Source: Aureispira sp. CCB-E (GTDB lineage Bacteria; Bacteroidota; Bacteroidia; Chitinophagales; Saprospiraceae). From it: a DNA stretch of 64,000 nt. The notes under the pieces were generated by a model, which did not search any database, was not told the DNA's origin, and saw only the letters and a list, made by a program, of their open reading frames with translations. Each line of letters opens with the position of its first letter. The stretch's first letter is position 1. Location: the NCBI RefSeq assembly GCF_031326345.1, contig NZ_CP133671.1, positions 6,793,501 through 6,857,500 of the forward strand. Direction: 5' to 3'. Positions 58,097 through 64,000 of the stretch are shown here, in pieces. The position numbers were made by a program, and so were the translations under genes.

Positions 58097-59131
58097 ATGG
58101 AAGAATCAGAACAGAAAGCACCCGTCGGAGTTATTGGTTCCGGAAGTTTCGGAATGGCTATTGCCAATTTATTATCAGAAAATGTAGATGTTTTGTTGTA
58201 TGCTCGACGAGAAGAAGTACGTCAAGCTATAGAGAAACGAGAAGGACGATATAGTGTTCTATCTCCTCGTATACAGGCTGTATCGGATCTAAAATTGGTT
58301 GCCAATAGCTGTCAACTTATTTTTCCAATTGTGCCATCACAAGCATTTAGAAGTATGATGCAAAAACTGAGTCCTTACCTATCTCCTACACACTTCCTTA
58401 TTCATGGTACGAAGGGGCTTGACATCGCTACCTTAGCAGAAGGTGAATCACTACGTCCTCAACACATCAAAACGATGAGTCAGGTCATCCAAGAAGAAAG
58501 CATTGTTTGTCGCATTGGTTGTTTATCAGGTCCTAATCTATCTAAGGAAATTATGGAAGGACAGCCTGCTGCTACACTTATTGCAAGTCCTTTTACTGAA
58601 GTTATCAAAGCTGGACAAGCTGTCCTAAAAAGTAATCGCTTTCAAGTGTATGGTGATCACGATATTATTGGTGCAGAACTAGCTGGAGCACTCAAAAATA
58701 TTATAGCCTTGGCTGCTGGCATTTTAGGTGGTAAAGGGCTTGGAAAAAACCTTTGGGCTTTGTTAGTGACTCGTGGTTTGTCTGAAATGATTCACATAGG
58801 AAAAGCTGTTGGTGCAGATGTAAAGCCATTTTTAGGAGTAGCTGGTATTGGTGATTTGGTGGCAACTGCATCTAGTGAGAATAGCCGCAATTATCAAGCT
58901 GGATATCGTTTGGGAAAGGGGGAAACACTCGAAGAAATTATGGAAACATCGGTTGATGTTATTGAAGGGGTAAAAACTCTAGAAACCATTCGTGCCTTGG
59001 GAGCTCACCTAAAAATTACAACACCTATTGTTGAAATGCTTTATCGAGTATTCTTCAAACAAATGCCCATCGATACAGCTATTCAAGTCTTAATTACTTA
59101 TCCTTATGCGGTTGATGTTGACTTTTTGTAA
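58097..59131 (+). CDS. gpsA: NAD(P)-dependent glycerol-3-phosphate dehydrogenase
   Basis: The protein is 344 residues from the ATG at 58097; the TTG five codons upstream is not needed. The N-terminal Rossmann motif GVIGSGSFG (residues 11-19) binds the cofactor, and LSGPNLSKEI near 156-165 is conserved in the family. The catalytic Lys lies in AGALKNIIALAAG near residue 199, and SRNYQAGYRLGKG near 272 is also typical. It reduces dihydroxyacetone phosphate to sn-glycerol 3-phosphate, the backbone of phospholipids, in the cytoplasm. It stands alone on the plus strand and converges with the Crp/Fnr gene. Confidence 0.95.
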   Translation: MEESEQKAPVGVIGSGSFGMAIANLLSENVDVLLYARREEVRQAIEKREGRYSVLSPRIQAVSDLKLVANSCQLIFPIVPSQAFRSMMQKLSPYLSPTHFLIHGTKGLDIATLAEGESLRPQHIKTMSQVIQEESIVCRIGCLSGPNLSKEIMEGQPAATLIASPFTEVIKAGQAVLKSNRFQVYGDHDIIGAELAGALKNIIALAAGILGGKGLGKNLWALLVTRGLSEMIHIGKAVGADVKPFLGVAGIGDLVATASSENSRNYQAGYRLGKGETLEEIMETSVDVIEGVKTLETIRALGAHLKITTPIVEMLYRVFFKQMPIDTAIQVLITYPYAVDVDFL

Positions 59132-59146
59132 ACAATAGTTAACTTA

Positions 59147-59205
59147 GTTACTCCCTGCGGTTATGAGCCAGCAAGCTGGGTTTGTTACTCCCTACGGTCG
59201 TGAGC
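59147..59205. repeat. Imperfect 22-bp direct repeat in a GC-richer patch
   Basis: GTTACTCCCTGCGGTTATG at 59147 and GTTACTCCCTACGGTCGTG at 59184 begin a 22-base repeat (to TGAGC) with 37-base spacing and three mismatches. CCAGCAAGCTGG lies between them, and GAGCTCGCTATGCTCGG follows. The patch is clearly richer in G and C than its surroundings and looks like a piece of a dispersed intergenic repeat. Confidence 0.6.
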
Positions 59206-59249
59206 TCGCTATGCTCGGTTCGCTGCTACTATATAAAAAGACAATATTA

Positions 59250-59819
59250 TTATTTTGTAATGTTTTTTCGAATTCTACTAAGACTTTCTGGATGGATTCC
59301 TAAATAAAGTGCAATGCTTTTTATAGGTACCTGTTGAACGATATTGGGACAACGAGTTAATAAACTTACATACCGCTCTTTTGCTGATTTTGTCAAAAAA
59401 TCAAGCTCTCTCTGGTGTTTTAATATAAAGGACTCTTCTGTTAACACCCTCCCTATCTTATTCACCAAAAACGAATCTTTATAGGCTTCTTGCAAGTCAT
59501 CGTAGATGAAATACTCTACTTGGCAATCTGTAATAGATTTAATCTCGGCAGTAGACGGCTCTTGGGTTACAAAAGACATATAAGCATTAAAATAACGATT
59601 GGGAAAAAGAAAATCAATAATTCTATACTCAAAATTAACCGTTTCTGTTCCTATTTGAGCAATCCCATCAACTAAGAAATAACAATACTTTTCTACAACT
59701 CCAAAATTCGTAATCACCTGATTGGCAGGGATATGTTTTGTATATATTTTAATAGGTAAATCGCTATTGGCTGAAAAGTCGCATTCAAACTTTGAGTTGA
59801 TAAATTCGTAGGTTTGCAT
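59250..59819 (-). CDS. Crp/Fnr family transcriptional regulator
   Basis: The protein is 189 residues. The first 120 form a cyclic-nucleotide-binding-like beta-roll (IPANQVITNFGVVEKYCYFL, VDGIAQIGTETVNFEYRI), without the conserved cAMP-pocket Arg and Ser that I would expect in true Crp. A C-terminal winged helix-turn-helix at about 145-185 (SIALYLGIHPESLSRIRKNI) is of the form common in short Bacteroidota Crp/Fnr regulators. There are no Cys residues that could hold an Fnr-type iron-sulfur cluster. The effector is unknown. A perfect 14-bp palindrome lies 163 bases upstream of its start and is a candidate binding site. Confidence 0.9.
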   Translation of the reverse strand: MQTYEFINSKFECDFSANSDLPIKIYTKHIPANQVITNFGVVEKYCYFLVDGIAQIGTETVNFEYRIIDFLFPNRYFNAYMSFVTQEPSTAEIKSITDCQVEYFIYDDLQEAYKDSFLVNKIGRVLTEESFILKHQRELDFLTKSAKERYVSLLTRCPNIVQQVPIKSIALYLGIHPESLSRIRKNITK

Positions 59820-59920
59820 CTTTTTTGGGACTAAAAAATTCAGGAATAATGAATTAAAAAATTTAACTAAAAAATAAATTGTAAAGCTATCAAAAAAATT
59901 AACAGCACGTCACTAATTCG

Positions 59921-60040
59921 TTCATCTTAACAAGGTTCACCAAGCCAACAGAAACATTATTTTTAACGCAAATATAATTAGCTAACATATGTTAGGACAA
60001 CTTTGTGCGATATCTAATAATTTTGACCTTGTTAAATGAA
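59921..60040. repeat. 120-bp element bounded by inverted repeats
   Basis: TTCATCTTAACAAGGT (59921-59936) matches the inverse of ACCTTGTTAAATGAA (60026-60040) with a single extra base, giving 15-bp arms. The 89 bases between hold a 14-bp palindrome. The shape suits a miniature element remnant or a regulatory structure; no target duplication was seen. Confidence 0.5.
59982..59995. promoter_or_regulatory. Perfect 14-bp palindrome, candidate regulator site
   Basis: CTAACATATGTTAG lies between the divergent Crp/Fnr gene and a small membrane-protein gene, 94 bases before the latter. Its symmetry and place suit a dimeric regulator such as the adjacent Crp/Fnr protein. TAATTTTG at 60018-60025 is a possible -7 element for the small gene. 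Confidence 0.5.
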
Positions 60041-60088
60041 ACTTTTGCCACAGTGTACTAAGAATCTGTAAATAAAATAATACAAAAA

Positions 60089-60220
60089 ATGATTCAAGGA
60101 TTAATAATGTTAGGATTAGCAAGTTTTATATGGTTTGCTATTGTCAAAAACCCGACAGAAGAATCAGCAACTGGATTTGTAAAAATCTTCAAATCCGCAT
60201 TTGGTTTGAAGGGACAGTAG
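60089..60220 (+). CDS. Small single-pass membrane protein (43 residues)
   Basis: ATG at 60089 opens a 43-codon frame. Its first 20 residues form a membrane helix (MIQGLIMLGLASFIWFAIVK), followed by a soluble tail with both acidic and basic residues (NPTEESATGF, then VKIFKSAFGLKGQ). It is too short to be found by usual length limits and I do not recognise a family. Its composition, hydrophobic helix and position after a regulator's shared control region support a real gene, but homologues would be needed for proof. Confidence 0.5.
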   Translation: MIQGLIMLGLASFIWFAIVKNPTEESATGFVKIFKSAFGLKGQ

Positions 60221-60369
60221 ATTTTGACTCAGGTTATCAAACTCAGATAGACCTAAGCAACTTGTCTAGCGGTCTCTATTTTATGGTGATGAAACACCTG
60301 TTTTGTGCCCAACAATCAAAGAATAAACAATATTTTTATATTTTTATATTTTATGTTCTTAATTTGTGA
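60220..60369 (+). pseudogene. Remnant of a T9SS type A sorting domain
   Basis: DFDSGYQTQIDLSNLSSGLY reads like the last part of a T9SS type A C-terminal domain, with the typical D-L-S-x-L-x-S-G-x-Y. It lacks the preceding Y-P-N-P motif and any cargo part, and then runs out into a tail unlike the family (KHLFCAQQSKNKQ). It is in another frame than the small membrane protein and overlaps its stop codon by one base. It is probably left from a deleted cargo gene. Confidence 0.5.
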
Positions 60370-60452
60370 GTCTTTGGGTTCACAGAAGAACTAAAAAACT
60401 AAGCTTTCCAAGTAGGCTTGCGCTACTAATACAAAGCCAAAAATCATACACG

Positions 60453-60488
60453 TAACAAACAAACAAACAAACGGAGTACTATATAGTA
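60453..60488. repeat. Short ACAA tetranucleotide run and adjacent palindrome
   Basis: AACAAACAAACAAACAAAC (60453-60471) is a simple tetranucleotide repeat. AGTACTATATAGTA (60475-60488) next to it is nearly palindromic. They lie 55-90 bases upstream of a secreted-protein gene, where a change in repeat number could alter expression. Confidence 0.5.
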
Positions 60489-60542
60489 TTCTGCTATTGC
60501 TAAAATTCAAATTTATTACCTAATTTAAATTAAACTTCAATT

Positions 60543-61553
60543 ATGACAATTCGTAATTTTATGGTATTGGTATGTTTATACATATCAACACAAGCTACCT
60601 ATGCCCAATTCACAGGAACCAATCCTTCTACTCTTAGCGACAATGGTCTAATTACTGGAAAATTAGTAATAGGGACATCTTCTTATCCAAGTTTTACGAA
60701 TGCTAGACGTCTGACATTATATCGAAAATTTTCAGGACTTCCAGCCCTAGGAGCTCCATTACATTCCTATACAACAGGCATGCGTTTTACACATAGATAC
60801 TCTGCTTTAGGGACTAACTACACTGATTTTAGTTGGGATATTGCTGTTACACACAATACCATGCTTTTTCATAGTTTGAGTACCAATACGACTATTATGA
60901 ATCTTAAACCTGATGGGAAAGTAGGCATTGGTTTAAATAATCCAGATGCAACACTGCATGTCAAAAATTTTAATAGTACTAAAATAGATGCTCATCTAGA
61001 AGGATTTACCTTGATTGATGGTGCCCAAGCTTCTTTATTGCTAGGCGCACAAACAGGCGTTCCTTATGGAGAATGGGGTATCGAATACAATCCTGGTGCA
61101 AGGGGCTTAAATTTTTGGAAGCCTAGTGGCGCATCAGCAGGACATGGAAACTATTATTTATTTATCAATGACAATGGTAAAGTCAGTATAGGGTTGGATC
61201 CTACCGCAGCCAATACCTACAATGGGGATTACAATCTTTATGTAGGCAAGGGTATTTTAACAGAAAAAGTAAAAGTTGCCCTAAAAAATACTGCTGATTG
61301 GGCTGATTATGTTTTTGCTGACAATTATCAACTCATGCCTTTAAGTGATGTGGATAAATTTGTGAAGGAACATAAGCACTTGCCAGGTGTACCTAGTGCT
61401 GAAGAAGTTCAGAAAGAGGGAATTGATGTTGCCAAAATGGATGCTAAATTATTAGAAAAAATTGAAGAATTAACACTTTATATGATTCAATTAAAAGAAG
61501 AAAATGAAGCATTAAAAGCAGAAGTAGAACAGTTAAAAACTAAAATAAAATAA
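60543..61553 (+). CDS. Secreted protein with tail-fibre/S74-type C-terminal region and coiled coil
   Basis: The protein is 336 residues with a signal peptide (FMVLVCLYISTQATYAQ). The middle part is beta-rich (DGKVGIGLNNPDATLHVKN, a pattern common in Bacteroidota surface proteins). The region from about 255 has HKHLPGVPSAEEVQKEGID, as in tail-fibre/peptidase S74-like chaperone regions of this phylum. A leucine-zipper-like coiled coil ends the protein (IQLKEENEALKAEVEQLK). Trimeric surface or fibre assembly is inferred. A T9SS cargo gene starts five bases after its stop, so the two share a transcript. Confidence 0.82.
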   Translation: MTIRNFMVLVCLYISTQATYAQFTGTNPSTLSDNGLITGKLVIGTSSYPSFTNARRLTLYRKFSGLPALGAPLHSYTTGMRFTHRYSALGTNYTDFSWDIAVTHNTMLFHSLSTNTTIMNLKPDGKVGIGLNNPDATLHVKNFNSTKIDAHLEGFTLIDGAQASLLLGAQTGVPYGEWGIEYNPGARGLNFWKPSGASAGHGNYYLFINDNGKVSIGLDPTAANTYNGDYNLYVGKGILTEKVKVALKNTADWADYVFADNYQLMPLSDVDKFVKEHKHLPGVPSAEEVQKEGIDVAKMDAKLLEKIEELTLYMIQLKEENEALKAEVEQLKTKIK

Positions 61554-61558
61554 GTACC

Positions 61559-62746
61559 ATGAAAAGTATTGTATATAAACAAATGCTGTTATTTCTGTTG
61601 GGGCTTATAGGAAATAATCTTTTTGCTCAAACTATCTCAGGTCCAACTGAAATTTGTCCAGGAATAAATTTGGTAACAGGTTCCTATACATTGACGGATA
61701 ACACTTGCTCAAGTATTAGTAATATCAATTGGAATCTAAATTATCCGACAACATCAGTAACAGCTGGATCAAACCCTGTGACCATAACATGGTCTACCTT
61801 AGGAAGTGGTCCAGATCAAGCAACCTTAACAGCAACCTATGATTGCACCACTTATGACAGCGATGGTAATCCACAAACTCAGAGCAAAACAGCAACTTTA
61901 ATCATTTATATTTTAAATGTTAATACGCCTATTATTGCCTCACCTAGTAGCATTAATTTGTTGTGTAATGACGTAACGCCATTTACGATTAGCATAGCTC
62001 CTCAGCCAGGTCCTGCTTCTTATAGCGTAGAACATCCCGATTGTTTTTCATATACATATGCTAACAATCAGTTTACTTTTACGCCTGATGCTGCTGCTTA
62101 TGGTGAAATTTGTATTACTATTGCTCAAACATCCTGCAATATAGAAAAAACAGAGTGTATTACAGTAGCAAGAAATTGTGCCAATGATTTAACTTTTTCA
62201 AGTGCTTCTCCCATAACCAATGAATATAATTCCGTTAATAATTATATTGTAGCTTCCGATGTTTCAACCAACACCTTTAGCAATGTAGAATTCAAGGCAG
62301 GGAAAGCAGTTACTCTGGAGCCCGGTTTTTCTGCCAACGAAGTATTTTTAGCACATATAGGTCCCTGTTCTTGTTTACCTGAAGGGATTACAGGCTGTTT
62401 CTATGGAAAATCTCGTTCTAGTAGATCCAACAGAAATGATGCAAGAAGTAATAAACTTGTCAATATTCCAGAACATAAAATGGAAACTATTTCTTCTGCT
62501 CCTTCTGAAAGTACTTTTGGTATTTATCCCAATCCAACACAAGGAGTCTTTACTATTCATCTAGAAGAAGTATCCTCTGATGCTGTTGTTCAGGTTTTTG
62601 ATCTAATGGGGCGTTTGCGAAAAACGGTTGCTATCAAGCACATTCAACAAACTATAGATGCTTCTGAATTGGAAAATGGAGTTTATATTGTTGTTCTTTC
62701 TGGTCAAGAAAGATTACTCAAGGAAAAAATAATCCTTTCCAAATAG
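61559..62746 (+). CDS. T9SS type A cargo with coat-hanger-type domain
   Basis: The protein is 395 residues with a signal peptide (MLLFLLGLIGNNLFAQ). The first 180 residues look like an Ig/PKD-type beta domain with several Cys. Near 235-265, SNVEFKAGKAVTLEPGFSAN is the mark of the three-coathanger stack domain common in Bacteroidota secreted proteins. A Ser/Arg-rich linker (SRSSRSNRNDARSN) leads to the C-terminal T9SS type A sorting domain (FGIYPNPTQGVFTI and ending IILSK). It should be exported across the outer membrane and kept on the cell surface. It is the second gene in the operon with the preceding fibre-like protein; the pair may form a surface complex. Confidence 0.88.
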   Translation: MKSIVYKQMLLFLLGLIGNNLFAQTISGPTEICPGINLVTGSYTLTDNTCSSISNINWNLNYPTTSVTAGSNPVTITWSTLGSGPDQATLTATYDCTTYDSDGNPQTQSKTATLIIYILNVNTPIIASPSSINLLCNDVTPFTISIAPQPGPASYSVEHPDCFSYTYANNQFTFTPDAAAYGEICITIAQTSCNIEKTECITVARNCANDLTFSSASPITNEYNSVNNYIVASDVSTNTFSNVEFKAGKAVTLEPGFSANEVFLAHIGPCSCLPEGITGCFYGKSRSSRSNRNDARSNKLVNIPEHKMETISSAPSESTFGIYPNPTQGVFTIHLEEVSSDAVVQVFDLMGRLRKTVAIKHIQQTIDASELENGVYIVVLSGQERLLKEKIILSK

Positions 62747-62820
62747 AAACATACAAGCTTGTTTTCTAAAACATTAAATGTTTTAGTGGTTTAGTAATGA
62801 AAAATATTTGCTAACTATAA

Positions 62821-62860
62821 AAATCGACCGAAAAAAGTTTTTCGGTCGATTTATTTTTTG
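62821..62860. terminator. Bidirectional terminator between convergent genes
   Basis: AAATCGACCGAAAAA (62821-62835) pairs perfectly over 15 bp with the inverse arm at 62838-62852. ATTTTTTG follows on the plus strand and TTTTTATAG on the minus strand. It ends the T9SS cargo transcript and can also end the aldo/keto reductase transcript. Confidence 0.9.
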
Positions 62861-62985
62861 ATGCTATGCTAGTTTTACTCGTATAGCAACGTATTTTTCA
62901 TAAAAAATATGCTATCAATAGTTAGCTGTACTCTCTTAACCAAAGAGAATTATCACCAAACTACTAATTCTATAAAAATTTCTAC

Positions 62986-63972
62986 CTAAAAAGCAGGACG
63001 TTCTGGCTTATTTCCAAGTACTTCTTCTATTGCGGCCATTACATCTGGAGTCATTTGATCCAACAAATCAATAGATGTTAATGTCTCTTGTAAATGATGC
63101 AATTTAGACGCGCCTAGGATAACCGTACTAACATTAGGATTGCTTAAACACCAAGCTACAGCTAGTTTTGCAACAGAGGTTCCCAAGTCATCGGCTACTT
63201 TGGACAAACCACGAACCGTATTCAGACGTTCTTCTGTCAAGGAGCGCTCTTTCAACCACTCTAAACCATCCATTCCTAATCGAGTATCCTCTGTACTTTT
63301 CCCATCAATATATTTATTCGTCAAAACACCAGATGCCAATGGAGACCAAATAGTTGTTCCTAATCCTACCGTCTTGTATATTTGAGAGAATTCTACTTCT
63401 ACTTTAGCTCTGTGAAACATATTGTATTGAGGTTGTTCCATAGTTGGTCCTATCAAGCCATATTTTTCGGCCACCATATGCGCCTCCATGATTTCTTGTG
63501 CCGACCATTCTGATGTTCCCCAATAAAAGATTTTTCCCTGCTGAATTAGTGTGTTCATCGTACGCACTGTCTCTTCTATTGGCGTATTTTTATCCGGACG
63601 ATGGCAGAAATACAAGTCTAAATACTCTACTTGCAAACGCTTTAAAGCAGCTTCACAAGCTTCTATCAAGTGCTTTCGGCTCAAACCAGTCTCATTCGGC
63701 AACGAGTTTCCATCCCCAAAATAGGCTTTACTTGACACCACATAAGAGCTTCTTCTCCACCCTTGCTTTTTCAGAATTTTTCCCATCACCAATTCTGATT
63801 TTCCACGAGCATAAATCTCTGCATTGTCAAAAAAGTTAACTCCTTTGTCATAAGCATCAACCATTAAATCTTCGGCAACATCATCTCCAATTTGTTTTCC
63901 AAAAGTCAACCAAGAACCTAAGGAAAGAGCACTTACTTGTAAACCTGATTTTCCTAATCTTCTATATTCCAT
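62986..63972 (-). CDS. Aldo/keto reductase (Kv-beta-like)
   Basis: The 328-residue (alpha/beta)8-barrel oxidoreductase starts MEYRRLGKSGLQVSALSLGS. The catalytic tetrad is complete: Asp50, Tyr54 (NAEIYARGKSE), Lys82 (SSKAYF) and His124 (YFCHRPDKN). The Kv-beta-like subgroup is shown by the WSPLASGVLTNKY segment and by VSTVILGASKLHHLQE near the C terminus, which binds the NADP phosphate. Members reduce aldehydes and ketones with NADPH in the cytoplasm; the natural substrate is unknown. It appears monocistronic, with a terminator shared with the convergent T9SS cargo gene. Confidence 0.95.
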   Translation of the reverse strand: MEYRRLGKSGLQVSALSLGSWLTFGKQIGDDVAEDLMVDAYDKGVNFFDNAEIYARGKSELVMGKILKKQGWRRSSYVVSSKAYFGDGNSLPNETGLSRKHLIEACEAALKRLQVEYLDLYFCHRPDKNTPIEETVRTMNTLIQQGKIFYWGTSEWSAQEIMEAHMVAEKYGLIGPTMEQPQYNMFHRAKVEVEFSQIYKTVGLGTTIWSPLASGVLTNKYIDGKSTEDTRLGMDGLEWLKERSLTEERLNTVRGLSKVADDLGTSVAKLAVAWCLSNPNVSTVILGASKLHHLQETLTSIDLLDQMTPDVMAAIEEVLGNKPERPAF

Positions 63973-64000
63973 TATGATAATTTTTTAGGCTTTGTTTGTA

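Overview
The window reads as the chromosome of a marine-type member of the Bacteroidota, most plausibly a Saprospiria/Aureispira-like filamentous glider. The grounds are AT-rich DNA, Bacteroidota promoter elements (TAnnTTTG), several type IX secretion (T9SS) cargo proteins with type A or type B sorting domains, a PorP/SprF protein, many OmpA-domain lipid-anchored or periplasmic proteins and a giant gliding-type adhesin. The genus is an inference; no rRNA or tRNA gene was seen. No CRISPR array, transposase or prophage was recognised either.

Layout. 0-2.5 kb: two tandem paralogues (the first cut by the window edge) built of PilJ-type sensor repeats. 2.5-6.1 kb (minus): an OmpA protein with its OmpA domain at the N terminus, then a SatD-family protein with a small membrane protein, preceded by a degenerate 29-bp tandem repeat. 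6.3-14.9 kb (minus): a thioester-type alpha-2-macroglobulin lipoprotein and a double AAA+ (CbbX/SpoVK-like) ATPase with an unrecognised duplicated N-terminal domain. 15.8-19.7 kb (plus): an unrecognised helical protein, then a two-gene operon of unknown function that ends in a strongly structured 3' region. 19.7-22.2 kb: a TetR regulator divergent from a DUF3995 membrane protein and an FAD monooxygenase, with three copies of an operator-like repeat that overlap the promoter.

22.3-53.8 kb (minus) is dominated by cell-surface genes. A 1629-residue T9SS cargo (beta-propeller, lamin-tail and two LamG domains) is followed by a PorE-like OmpA protein (TPR, PD40, carboxypeptidase-regulatory, OmpA), a PorP/SprF protein and a 5898-residue T9SS type B adhesin. 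The last three are transcribed adhesin first, the classic sprB-sprF-ompA arrangement. The adhesin holds about forty Ig-like modules, two separate arrays with an identical 747-bp (249-residue) period and an eleven-module alternating A/B array near its C terminus. Directly upstream is a translationally coupled pair: an exported, membrane-anchored TPR-CHAT peptidase homologue and an OmpA protein.

54-64 kb is mostly conserved cellular genes: rmuC with a DCC-family thiol oxidoreductase, a double CDGSH iron-sulfur protein, a VWA protein, gpsA, a Crp/Fnr regulator, a previously overlookable 43-residue membrane protein beside a T9SS-domain remnant, two secreted proteins in an operon and an aldo/keto reductase. 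Taken together, the window encodes outer-surface adhesion and peptidoglycan-anchoring machinery. The adhesin/SprF/PorE operon next to the CHAT-OmpA pair is the most interesting candidate system.
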